A stretch of 64,000 nucleotides of DNA, from NCBI GenBank assembly GCA_022539475.1, contig VCMS01000388.1, forward strand, positions 1-64,000, written 5' to 3'. Shown here one piece after another: positions 1 through 11,480 of this stretch. The DNA is from Gracilaria domingensis. Taxonomy: Eukaryota > Rhodophyta > Florideophyceae > Gracilariales > Gracilariaceae. Each line of letters starts with the position of its first letter. Position 1 is the stretch's first letter. The position numbers and the translations under genes are program-made. The notes beneath the pieces are model-generated. The model was given only the letters and a program-made list of their open reading frames with translations. It searched no databases and was not told the DNA's origin.

Positions 1-3000
1 GCTGGAATGGTTTTTCATGATTGTCAGGATTTGGTAACTGCATCGAGCAGGTAGAAATTCATCGTCCTGCAAGACGCTCGCTGCCCTGTCATTCTAGGGG
101 TTGTGCTTCTGGCGACAGATCATGTTCTGAAAAGCCAATACGGACCGCGGTGCGCGTGGTAAGTGGAAATGGAAGATTGGTTCGGTTGTTACCGTTGTTC
201 GTACGCTCATTACGCCGAGCGTCAGCTAAGCTGGTACCCGATACTACCGCCCTCTCTAATCTCAGGTGCATTCCTCACCCCGAAGAGAGTCGCCGAAGCT
301 CCTGCGTAGCGCGTGCAATTTATTCCGCCAGAATCCCATGTTTGGGTTGATTGTTACTGCCCGCACCGGCGGTGGTTTGCGGGTTTGTTCAACCCATTGA
401 GACTTCGTATACGAGAAGTATCAGGTCGCGTTGTGCGAATCGGAGTTGTTCAAGGATCAACAGCGAAACCCAATTTCGGGTTATGTCTGGCCAACTTACT
501 GGTGAAGAACCAAGTAATTGTACTCGTCTACACCCTGTCACGCCCTTAGACGCTGGCGCTTATCCGGCCTACACTAAGGGTGACTGCGCCTGAGATGCTG
601 ACGGTTACTCTATATGGGCGGATATCTCTCAGACTAGTGGTTTTCGCTTCATAGCCGCTAAGAGGGGGAGAGCAGATCGTCGTCGCTGCGTGTCGTGGTA
701 GCGTGTCCCCAGTCGCGAGAGAGGTGTGCATCCAACCGTCCCTAGAGCACGGTTGAACACAACGACATAGACCTGAGAGTATGCATAGGACCAGCTCCCT
801 CACTAGTGTCGAGACATGGGATTGACCTAGTCCAAGAGTGTAGAAGAAATTAGAATCTCGTCCATGTACCGGTTTCACAGCCGTGAGAATTGCGCAACAT
901 GTTGCGAGAGTTTACGATCCAATGTGGGATGGTTCCCTCGGAGAGGTTTAACTACGGAACACCGAGCTATGACCTCCTGCCGGGAGAACTCAAGCGATTT
1001 GCTCAGGTAACAGCCTTACAGGGCAGGCTCAGTAAGACAGGGAAGAAGGAAGAGGTGTTACAGATAACACAAATGCTCCGCGCTGGCGTGACTAGAACCG
1101 GCTCAGTCACGCCCGTTGGCACTCAGTTGTAACTGGCTCGAAACCCGCGACCGGTGCCGTGGCGCTCTTTGTATCGATATATCGAGTCGCTTGTAACGAT
1201 GTTCACCTGGTGCAAAGACGTGGTACCCCATACATCGTATGGACGAAAGTAAATCGCAGCTAGCTTTGGCGATGCTTAACTGTGTTTCTTCTCCGCATCT
1301 TTGAGATGCAAACGGGGGTTACTGCAAGTTACCAGTTAGAGGCAGACCGTGACAAAGACTCGGCGCTATACATGTCGTATTACAGGAACTATACAAAAAG
1401 CTTTTAAAGCGTATGAACCCTGTTGACGGAGTGTTAACACGAGAACGCCCCACGCTACGTTTCAAACAGTGCTCTGGAAAATTTTTTGGTTAGCAATTCG
1501 CTTCAAAATCGGACGGAGTTTGCTTGGTATAGTGATCTCTCGGATGGAACATTCGATCATGTGTTTTTCCAAACAGTTTGGACACGATCACAACAGATAC
1601 TCGAACATGGTTTCGGAGAAGTAATGGACCGCTTTGGCGGGATGCTGGGAATTACCTTCTCAAAATTGAGGAGTGTGAGTTTTTCACTGAGCTCAGTGAA
1701 GGTATTGGAGAGCCATGATCAATAACGTCATTGACGGTTAATATGATGCCGCTGAGAAAGCTACGGCGTGAAAGTCCTCAAAAAGAGCCCGCGAGGCGAA
1801 GCCCACCCCACTACACAGACAGAAGCTACGCTACCTGTGCTATCCTGGGGCTAATAGCAACGTTTATAGGAACGGTATACATCTATCTGACTTACGACGA
1901 AAGATATCAGCAGGAGTGAACCTATGCTCAAGCGGCAACTCCTTATGAAGGAGGTAAATGACCGGCCAAATTGGCAGACCAACTTACCCACGCAAGTGAG
2001 GCCTTTCAACTCTCTTAAACGATTGGTAAGCTGTTACCACAGGCACCCGTTTAAGCGTTACCAAAGAACGGGTTGGGCCGTACCCACGGTGGAAATCCGA
2101 GGAATTCGAAAGCGATTACCATTAAATATTGGGTCTGCATCTCTTTTCCAACAACAGGACCTCGAAGGTGGGAAGACGTCACACCAATTGGCTAATTGTC
2201 TCGTACACTCGAACGTGCAGAGCGCAATTACTCGGTACCCGAGAAAGGAGTGTTCTCGGCAGTGGTATGGGCTTTGCAGACTCTACACCATCATCTTATG
2301 GGTTGTGCACTTTACCGTCAAATATCAGAGATATTCCGACCTTGCGTTGGGTTAATGTAATCACGAGAGCCTTCCGGACGCTTAATGCGGTTGGCGTCTT
2401 CGGCATTGCCGAGTTTGGACTACGAGGTCCACCTATAAGAGGGTTTGTTTAAACGCGGCAAGCGATGCTCTTTCACGTCTAGGAACCTGAAGGTGAAGCT
2501 TTTACCGCTAACTTTTGAAAACGATGACGAAGACACAAGATAATCCCCTGTTTCAGTCAGTAGGAGGAGGTGGTGATTGAAGGAGACTAAGAATCGTGCT
2601 CGCACAGACATCTGTGTGATTGCCTCTGTGCGCAAGACGGTAGAAGACCGGAATCCCGGTACATTCCGTCCCCATTACTTACCAGAAGAGCCTGGTGCGG
2701 GAAAAGCAATCTGACCCGTTTCTGTTAACGAAGAATAAGCCCCATGATTAATGGACAGAGTGGTGCTGAACATCCTTCGCGGTCAACCACAGTTTACCAA
2801 ATCGCTCAGGTGCCGTTCGGTCGTCTTACTCCCATACTCACCAGATTGTGGTTTCCTTCACTCCTTACAAAACAAAGGGTAATCTGCATCTTCGCATCAA
2901 CTACAGCGGATGTGTCTTTTCCTCCAATCCGGAGTGCTGAAAGGCGAACGGTATAATCACACGCACTAGCGGTCAGATTTCTACATGGGCCACGCGTTTA

Positions 3001-5422
3001 AGCGTTGGACTGCTACACACCGTGAAGGCCGTGTACATCATTCGTGCTCGCGAGAGCAGAGAGAGTTAACCAGCGTCGTTCCATTGACGAAGAAAACTAT
3101 ACACTTTTCGCCCGAAGGGCCCGTTGGAGTTTATTGCCATCGATAATAGGCTCCGGCGAGTTCTAGCGTACTTCTCCGAAGGAAATCGGTTACTTACTCA
3201 GTCTTATTCGAATAGGATTCAGTAAGCTAGATTACCTCGAAAGTTACGTTGAAGTCCGTATTATAAAACAGCAGCGTATCACAGTGTTTGACAGAGGACG
3301 TTCGCCATTGGGTTTTTTTTAGACTGGTCTAAACGGGTACACCGCCGGTCAATCTCCTCTCATGAAATGGTCCGCAGTTTCCTGGCGAGCGTTTCTTTCC
3401 AGCGAAATTCGTCTGTCGAACTCGACGTGAAGAAATCTCTTCACCGGACGACGTATGTCGCCCAATGCAATGGGCAAGTCGGAACGGGTTTTAACCGGAA
3501 CTGCTCTCGCGTATGCGGGCTTATACTGTTGAACACCCGAACTTTTGGGATCTCTACACGGATACGTGACGTAAGATGCGTATAATACGCAAGTTCACAG
3601 AGTACTGGTTTTCATCGCCCCTTTCGACTCTGCTCTCACGGACACCACGCACAGTTGCGGTTGAACCATCAGCAAAGCTGGATACGTCACCGTCAATACG
3701 GGATCACTACTTGCAATGGAAGCAGTGGTTATCCGCAATGGTACCTGTCGCCAGGTCGTCAATGGCGAAAGCACAACACGCTTACAAGCGGAACTTTGAT
3801 GCCCGGGTACGGAGACCACTACCGCCACTGAAAGTGGGAAACCTCGCCTTTGTCAGGAAGGAGTACTACAACCCTGAAAAGGAGCGGCGCCACAAGCTTT
3901 CACCCATCGCTGATGGTCCCGTACCGCGTTGTCAGCGTGAACAAGGACACAGCCGTACTGGAAGTTGGTGACGCTCATGAGCGTTTCTCCCGCGATCGCG
4001 TGGTAAGAGGTCCAACCGTTCACACGGAAGTACTTTCGGACACACAGCAGGAAGCTGGACAGACAGAGAACCGAGGAACCTCGTCGCAGAACACTACACC
4101 CACTGTGGGGCTCCGTCACCCAACACGGGGTCTCGCAGATGTACCGATTATATCGTCGCAAGCCGAGGTATCGGAACATACACCGCTGGTGAAATCGCGT
4201 TTCACAGCGTCTGTTACACCGTCAACTGACGTGATGACTGCTCCCGTAACGCTCCACCTAAGGAGGGGGAGGGGAATTCACGCGTTGTCGCGGAGAGTGA
4301 GTCACCGGTGTCGCTACCGTCGCAGCACCGTGATTCACGGGAAAGTAATGAAGCAGAGGCAGAGTCGCCTCAGGACACCGTCGAAGACGTAGTTGCTACG
4401 GACACCACTGTCAGTGGGAAGGATCACCCGCTTGTCGCGTGTTGAAGTCGCGAAGGACGCGCCGCAGTCGGCCGCTGTCGCGCAGAACTCTGCGGAGGAT
4501 ACACAACCTTCCACGAAGGATCGCGACCTTCAGGAAGGACACCGCACGCAACAAACGGACTCAAGGTTGTCCCAGGATACTGGTATTGCTCACCCATCTG
4601 GGGGAATCGTCGCCAGAAACACGCGCCCATCGCCTCGTCGGCGCAGGACGCGGAGCATGCTCTCGTTCGCGACGTTACCACGGCAAGGCCGGAAGTTGAT
4701 CAAGAACACCCGACTTCTCGCAGAGCAAGGCTACAGCGAAGCTGGATAGTGTATCACGGAGTATTCCGGACGCGCAGTCGCCGCAAACCGTCGCTGACCG
4801 ACCGCCACATACCGCCTTCGCGGGCGCGCACTAAGGAAGTCACGGCAGATCCCGGTACCTTAGACACTGCAGAGCAGGAAGAAGAGAAGACGCTCGCTGA
4901 AGCGAAGATCACACACCCCGGTTCGGGTAATGGTAGTGCACCGTTGCACCCAGCCGTGGGGAAGTCGCAAGTCGCACGTCATGACGTTTCGATAAGTCAT
5001 GACGGCGCACCGCTCGCTGGAGATACGGATTACAGCCCTGATTTAGGGAAAACGCACACTGCATCTGCAGGAGCGCTTGCGCACCACAAATCTTGGGGTG
5101 CGCTGCGCGCGCCACACAATGGGCCAATCACAGCTCGTGGCAGTGCCACCACCGCGAAACGTCGCGTGTCGTCACGTGAACCGGCACGTGCCGTGGTGAA
5201 CAACCCGCCTCCGCGTCTGCCTTCACCGTCAAGACGGGAACTACCGCGTGAACTAGCCGTTCGCGGACCCGCCGAAGCGGCGAAGCTGCTTAAAGAAGCC
5301 GGAAACGGGAAACGAACACTCAGCAGAGGGCAAGTCTACCGCCGAAGGCGTCAGGAGAAACTCACAGCACCGCTGGTGACGAAGTTACGGCACCGCCGCG
5401 GCGCGCTGACGACCCTTCGCAG

Positions 5423-5653
5423 GAAGAGCTCGAGCGGGGCGTATACTCGAAAGAGTTCGTCGTAGACCACATCGTGGGACACAGTTGGAACCCGAAGGGG
5501 TATGTTCAGTACCAGGTACGCTGGTATGGCTATCCGCCGTCGCGGGATTCGGACGAACCCGTGGAGCACTTACCCCGATCGAAGATCGTGCAGTACCATC
5601 GTCGAACTAACACGGCGTTGCCGGCTAACCTACATCAAGCGATGGTCGGATAA
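5423..5653 (+). other. chromodomain at the integrase C-terminus of copy A
   Basis: A continuous stretch of the copy A element encodes a chromodomain: FVVDHIVGHSWNPKG, then YQVRWYGYPPS, then a DEPVEHLPRSK segment, ending at TAA. The aromatic and hydrophobic positions (F/I, YxVRWxGY, and an EPVEHL helix start in place of the usual WEP) fit the fold that chromoviruses use to bind chromatin and direct integration. The equivalent part of copy B lies at about 13523-13750. It follows a basic linker rich in Arg, Lys, Ser and Pro. Confidence 0.75.
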
Positions 5654-5852
5654 CACACGTCGTTGGAGACGGAGGCGTATCGCGTACCGCGCACGAACGG
5701 TTCTACGAACGACAACACTCAATCGAGGAACACTGCGACAACCTCCAGAGGAGTACTGTACCGCTACTCGCGTGGTGAGGAGACACTCTATTGAGAGGAC
5801 AGTTGAAGTTCGAATAGTAACGCCCTCAGGAAGAGGAGAAGTTAAGAAGCAC

Positions 5853-6015
5853 TCGCAAGAGGAAGAAGACTCTATGAAGAGGAAAAGGAAGCTCAGAAGA
5901 GGAAGAAGCACTCGCAAGAGGAAGAAGACTCTATGAAGAGGAAAAGGAAGCTCAGAAGAGAAGAAGCACTCGTAAGAGGAAGAAGCACTCGTAAGAGGAA
6001 GATCACCCCGGAAGG
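5853..6015 (+). repeat. purine-rich GAAGAGGAAG tandem repeat
   Basis: Directly after the chromodomain part of copy A is a run of almost pure purine on the plus strand, made of GAAGAGGAAGAAG-type blocks with CACTCGCAAGAGG and ACTCTATGAAGAGG spacers repeated with a period near 60 bases. Copy B has only a short diverged version near 13915-13990. Confidence 0.7.
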
Positions 6016-6185
6016 GAGAAGTTAAGAAGTATACACCTTGGAAGAAGGGAAGAAGTCTTGAGATCAAGAGAAGTTCACAGTTTACTGGTCAATGTTACTA
6101 TGTTGTGGCTCGCTAGTCGAGCACACAACGGCCAAGTTATTGGGTATCAGCTAGGAAGGACTCCCTAGAGGAGAAGCTGCACGAG

Positions 6186-7721
6186 TTACTCGGATTCCTG
6201 CTGGTCTCCAGCGTTCGCAAGCTGCGCAATTAGCGCGTCGCGCATCTGCGAGACGTCGCCAGATGTCGAGTCGGAGATGCCAGCCTCGCTGAGGAATTGA
6301 GCTATCACGGCAGCCCGTGCTTCGTCGGTAAGTCCCGCGTTCGCGGCTTCGTTCGGCGTAGCCGACGCCGCCATCGCAGGCGAAGCAACATTCTCCGCTG
6401 GAGTCGGAACCGCCACAGGCGTAGGAACAGGAGCCACTACGGGCCCAGGAGCCGCTAGAGGCGCAGAGGGAACATTCACCGGAGTCGAGAAGATCGCGTC
6501 GACACCCGCTTGGGGACCTGGCACTGCTGAAGCAGGTACTGCCCCCTCCACCGGAGCTGCTGCGAAGTTGTCATCGCCATAGTCGTCACCGTCATCGGGA
6601 GCGTCATCAACCATGATGTTTTGATCCCCGACAGGGTGAAAGAACTCATCAGTCATGATGAAACCCGTTGGGTGCCCCGGAGGGATGACTCGCTCGGCAT
6701 TCCGAAGAAGTTCCGCCTCGGCGTTGGTAATCGGCACCCGTGTCCAGGGGTCGTAGTAGATGTAATCACCCGACAGTGGGGACCTGCGACCCGGAGACCG
6801 GTCAATGGCAAGATCGCCTTCGTCGCGCGCGCTCTGCGAACGAGGAACCTGGTTCCAGTCGACTCCATCAATCACTCGCAAGAGGCACATGACTTCCGAG
6901 AAGTTTCCATTACCGCCAAGCGGGATAGTGAGATCCAAGGCTCGGATGAGTTGCCGCAAGCGCGGGGGAATGAACCACAGTCGATACTGGTCATATACCT
7001 CGTTGAGAAGATACACCGCTGTTCGCGCCGCCCACTCCGTGAGGACAACGCTCCACCATCCCGTAAACGGGTTTGTCACGAGCCTACTACCCACATACGT
7101 GAGACAGGGGGGGAGTTCCACGTAACAGCCACGGCAGACCTCCACGGACGCCCACACAAAGGGGAGAGGAACATATCTCCCACGCATGTGGCGCGGACGA
7201 ATCCGGTTTGACTCCGTGTTTTGATACGGGATAAGGTAACCCCATCGGGAGCGGGCACGTCGTTCGGGACGGATCATTGTTTGAAGGTAGTTGGACCGCG
7301 GTACGCGTGGGAGATATCGAAATTCTGCACGCAGAAGCGGACGGGTCCAGCACAGGAGATCCTGGTGAACGGGGACGTTCTGGTAACGCTCCACCACACC
7401 GGCGAGCCGGGCAAGATTCTCTCCATATTGGATTTCGCCGAGTGTTCGGAAGAAGGCCACGTCGAAACGGAAGTTCGCCGGAATCGGGCGCTCTGAGTAC
7501 GTGCGAAACATGCGCATGTGCGCTACGCGAACCATGGCCGCTCGGGCGGAGTTGTGCGACTGACCACGATGGTGGACGGCGCGTTGGTAGGCACGGTAAT
7601 CCGGTAATGCCAGTCGAACGTCACCGTCATCCAGACGTGCACGCCTCCTGGGAGGTGACCACTGCCATCGGCATACGCCTCGACGAGGGAACGATTGGTC
7701 ACGCCTTGCGGATGAAACCAC
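6186..7721 (-). CDS. antisense ORF in the 3' region of copy A (unknown product)
   Basis: A 511-residue open frame runs against the retroelement, between its chromodomain and its polypurine tract, and ends at TAA. I do not recognise the protein. The N-terminal half is Arg- and aromatic-rich (for example near FRTYSERPIPANFRFDV), the middle has WWSVVLTEWAARTAVYLLNE followed by a Leu/Ile-rich helix-like stretch, and the C-terminal 180 residues are acidic and then Ala/Pro/Val-rich. Part of the region upstream on the minus strand (to about 8456) is also open in another frame. Antisense ORFs (aORFs) in this position are known in plant Tat-lineage Ty3/gypsy elements, but I cannot show homology. The matching interval of copy B does not contain this sequence. 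Confidence 0.5.
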   Translation of the reverse strand: MVSSARRDQSFPRRGVCRWQWSPPRRRARLDDGDVRLALPDYRAYQRAVHHRGQSHNSARAAMVRVAHMRMFRTYSERPIPANFRFDVAFFRTLGEIQYGENLARLAGVVERYQNVPVHQDLLCWTRPLLRAEFRYLPRVPRSNYLQTMIRPERRARSRWGYLIPYQNTESNRIRPRHMRGRYVPLPFVWASVEVCRGCYVELPPCLTYVGSRLVTNPFTGWWSVVLTEWAARTAVYLLNEVYDQYRLWFIPPRLRQLIRALDLTIPLGGNGNFSEVMCLLRVIDGVDWNQVPRSQSARDEGDLAIDRSPGRRSPLSGDYIYYDPWTRVPITNAEAELLRNAERVIPPGHPTGFIMTDEFFHPVGDQNIMVDDAPDDGDDYGDDNFAAAPVEGAVPASAVPGPQAGVDAIFSTPVNVPSAPLAAPGPVVAPVPTPVAVPTPAENVASPAMAASATPNEAANAGLTDEARAAVIAQFLSEAGISDSTSGDVSQMRDALIAQLANAGDQQESE

Positions 7722-8305
7722 GGAGCCCGTAAGAACGGTGTGGGATTGCTGCGAGGGTCGACGTTGTCGAGTTCGTCATACGACGCCCACGCGCCCGCAT
7801 ACGGGTTGACTACCGGTTGGACCGGAACAGCAGGAGCGATCCAGTTCCACTGCGGTACAGACGCCGGGGGCGGAAGTTGACCACCCGTCTGGGGAAGAGG
7901 AGCCGTGTGAAATCCGGATTGACCGGTTGCGGAAACGGAATGCCAGCGGAAGACGGCTGTGAGAGAGGCACTCCAGAGGAGGAAGGGTGTGAAGGCCAGC
8001 GAAACCACCAACGTATTGGTTCTGAGACCCGCCAGGCGGTTGGTTGCTACCCTGATTCGGGTTCGGCATCGCGGGAAGCGCGCGAGGAAGAGACGAAAGC
8101 GCTGGAAGCGAGAGAGAAGGGAGAGCGCGCCGAGGTATCGGAGGAGACACTACCGCAGTACGCGTGGAGAGGGGTGGACCGGAGTCGCCGTTAGAAGAGA
8201 CCGGGGAGGCCGGATTGGAGACCGTCATGCCGACGTGCTTAAATACACTCCAGAAGGAAAACGAAATCGCTCGCGTGGTCGTCTCGCACCCTAAGGAGGG
8301 GGAAA

Positions 8306-9116
8306 TGTAGTGCAACGCGATTGCGGGACTCCTTCGCTGATGCGATTCATAACATGCACGGCGATGCCGGGAGGTGGTGGCAACAGTATGAGTAACTGGT
8401 GAGATCAGCCCATTCTTGGGTATACTTAATATTAGAATTAGTGTTATGAGGCGCACGGCTTAGCCGGTGGGTCACACACGTGTGGGAAGTTTGCACCCAT
8501 TAGTTGGGGTATTTTAGATGTTTATTCTAGATATTTTCGCTACACCGCTTGACAGTGGGTTGGCACTCTACACTACTTAGTAGGTTGAGCTGCACCATTG
8601 TCGGGGAAGTAAACGAACCAACCGAGTGTTCGGCTCTGATGTTTCACCCTTGGTGACCGATATCCTCCTCCCGGAGAGTCGGCACCTTGTGCAGGGCTCA
8701 TCATCCGCCTCGCGGCATCATTAACACACTACCGCTTTCGCGTGTTTACTTTGTGTGTGTTTTCTTTATTTCTGTCCCTGTTATACAGGTAGCACTACTT
8801 GGTGTACCGGTGCATACCGTTCGTGGCTCGACACACTCGCGTGGGCTATTACCGCTCTCGCGTGTCATCGCCACACTCGTGGGTACCGCGTGCTACGCAC
8901 GTGACGCTACTGCCGACTTGTGTCGTGTGTTCTCTACCGCTGGACGCTTCTTCTTCGCCGCTTCGCTCCCTCCATTACTTGGGAAGGGTCGACCCCGGTC
9001 TTACACCCGGCATTGCCGTGTCGTACCTGTGGGAGCGCTCTACTGCTGTGCTCGCCTCTTGAGAGAGGGTCTGAACCGCTTTGCGTGTCTTTCCCATCGC
9101 TGGGTTTTGCACAACA
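8306..9116 (+). repeat. LTR of copy A (about 811 bp)
   Basis: It starts TGTAGTGCAACG right after a polypurine tract and ends GCACAACA, so it has TG...CA ends. Its last two thirds match 16200-16798 closely; the first 150 bases are more diverged. The sequence after it is not a primer site and leader but the middle of reverse transcriptase of the next copy. Confidence 0.7.
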
Positions 9117-11230
9117 GTATACCTCGATGACATCATCGTGTTTTCCAACAGTTTGGACGATCACCTCGAACATGTTCGGGAGATAATGACCGCTTTGCGG
9201 GATGCGGGAATTACTCTCAAATTGAGGAAGTGTGAGTTTTTCACTCACTCAGTGAAGTATCTGGGCCATGTCATACGTCCAGGACGGTTACTGATCGAGG
9301 AAGCTCGCGTGAAGTCCCTCAAGAGGCGAAGCACCCCACTACACAGACAGAGCTACGCTCCTTTCTAGGGCTATGCAACGTTTATAGACGGTTCATTTCT
9401 CGTTCGCGAAGATCGCGGGAATCTCGCTCAAAGCGAACTCCTAGAAGGGACAACGCCAAAATGGGACCCTTACCCCCACGCAAGTGGAGGCCTTCAAACT
9501 CTCTTAAAAGAGCGCTGTACCAAAGGCACCCGTTGTTAGCGTTACCAAAGAACGGGTTGCGTACACCGTGGATACGGATTCGAGCGATTACCAAATTGGC
9601 TGCGCTCTCTTTCAGACTACACCCGAAGGGGAACGCAACCAATTGGCTAGTTTGGTCTCGTCATGCACGTTGCACGAGCAATTACTCGGTATCCGAGAAG
9701 GAGTGTCTCCGCCATGGTATGGGGCTTGCATGACTCTAACGACCATATCTTAGGTGTGACTTTACCGTCAATACGGATCATTCGCCTTGCGCTCTGCGCT
9801 TAATCGTCACAGTCCACGTGAGCTTCTGTTCGGCACGCTTCATGCGTTGCGTCTTGGGCTGCGAGTTGACTACGAGGTCACCTATAAAAGGGTTGTTAAA
9901 CGGCAAGCGGATGCTCTTTCACGTCTAGGAACTGAAGGTGAAGGCTTTAACCTCGGTGACAGGATGAAGTATCCCTGTTTCCTCATGGAGGAGGCTGATG
10001 AAGACTACGACATCGTGTCGGACGACATCTGTGATGCATTTGCTCGTCGCAGAACGTGAAGACCCGATCCCGGTACCATTCGTCCCCCATTACTCCAGAG
10101 AGCCTGGTGCGAGGGAACGCAATCTGACCCGTCTGTACGAGGATATCGCTCCCAATTAAGGTGGTGCTAACATCCGTTTCGGGGTCAACACAGCAAGGTT
10201 ACCTCGTCAGAGTTGGTGTCGTTTCTACCCCACAGATGTGGTTTCCTCAACTCTTACAAACAAGGGATATTGCATTCTCGCATCACTCGCGATGGTTGCC
10301 ATCCGGGGGCTAAGCGGTTAATACACGACACCGTCCGGGATTTTCTACTGGACCGCGTATAGGTTGGACTGTAAACCACCGTGAAGGCGTGTACAAACAT
10401 TGTGCTCGATGAGCGAGTTAAAACAGCGTCGCCATGCGAAGAAACTAACACTTTTCCCCGCAAAGGGGCGCCGTTGGAGTTTATTGCATCGATATATCGG
10501 CGGTTCTTGCGTACTTCCGGAAGGAAAATCGGTATTCTACTCGTTATTAGGAATCGATTCATAAGCAGTCCGGACAGTTTCCGTTGAGAGAGTCGATTAC
10601 AGCACGCAGTGTGCAGAGCATTCGTTCCGCCATTAGGGTTATGGGTCTATACGTTCCCCGGTCAATCTCCTTCGATAATGGTCCGCAGTTTTACTGCCAC
10701 GTTCTTCCAGGATTTCTGTCGGATACTCGACGATGAAGAATCTCTTCACGACGACGTATCATCCCCCAACTGCAATGGGCCAGTCGATACGGTTTAAACC
10801 GGACGATGCTCTCCCGTTGCGGGCTTATACTGTTGAACACCCGAACTTGGGATCTCTACCGGATACCGTGACGTTATGCGTATAATACGCAGTTTCACAG
10901 AGTAACTGGTTTATCGCCTTGAGCTCGTGCTCGTCACCGGGAACCACCTGCCAGTTTGCGGTTGAACCCAATCAGCAAATGCTGGATACGTCACCGTCAA
11001 ATACGCGGATACCTACTTGCAATGGAAGCAGTGGTTTATTCCTGCAATGGTAACCTTTGTTTCGCCAGGTCGTCAATGGGAATTTTGCACAACACGTCGT
11101 GTAAAGTAACGCGCATGAAGGCTGTGTTTGATGCCTCGGGTCGCTTGTACTGTGGGCTAGAACCATGCTACGTGTATCGGCTCGGTGGCGGGACGCTGCC
11201 CAGCCATGAGTAAGGTATTTGTTGCCTTCA

Positions 11231-11480
11231 TCAGAAGCAGGGCTATCCCAAAAATTTCGCTGCAGGCGCTTACGGCCTCGCTAAGTGCAACCCTTGGAAT
11301 AAAATGAATTGGAACCTCTCACATTCCTGCTTGCACAACAACAACGCCGTTTGTCCAGGAGAAGTGAAGGTGCATGGAAAAAAGAGAGAGATTGTGGATT
11401 AACAATTATTCCAGGCGTTGCACTTGAATGAGAGAGGAGCTAACGGCTGCACGAAGATTTTTGGGAATAGCCTGCTTCTG
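11231..11480. mobile_element. MITE-like inverted-repeat element inside copy B
   Basis: The two ends are imperfect inverted repeats of about 27 bases: it opens CAGAAGCAGGGCTATCCC (11231) and closes GGGAATAGCCTGCTTCTG (to 11480). The interior has no coding capacity. The CAGGGCTATCCC core resembles hAT-type termini, but I see no target duplication at either possible boundary. It lies in a stretch of copy B that has no match in copy A, so it went in after the two copies diverged. Confidence 0.5.

Larger units (their letters stand above)
1..9116 (+). mobile_element. Ty3/gypsy chromodomain retroelement, copy A (broken, 5' end outside window)
   Basis: This is an old, heavily broken LTR retrotransposon read on the plus strand. 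In order I can recognise traces of reverse transcriptase (about 1490-1730), RNase H (about 1920-2450), the integrase core and its C-terminal region (about 2700-4010, with a HKLSP-type stretch near 3890), a basic linker, a chromodomain (5423-5653), a purine-rich repeat, an antisense ORF (6186-7721), a polypurine tract (about 8293-8305) and a 3' LTR (8306-9116). The first 1.4 kb holds nothing I can identify and is probably its gag and upstream pol. The same RT-to-chromodomain order recurs at 9117-13880 (copy B). The pol part has many breaks in all frames. Assignment to Ty3/gypsy rests on the RT, RNase H, integrase, chromodomain order. Confidence 0.8.

Noticed and set aside
1-1480. Separate host genes in the first 1.4 kb
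   Set aside because: Only short frames without features; more simply explained as the decayed upstream part of copy A.
5423-5653. Host chromodomain gene
   Set aside because: It follows integrase directly and recurs at the same place in copy B, so it belongs to the retroelement.
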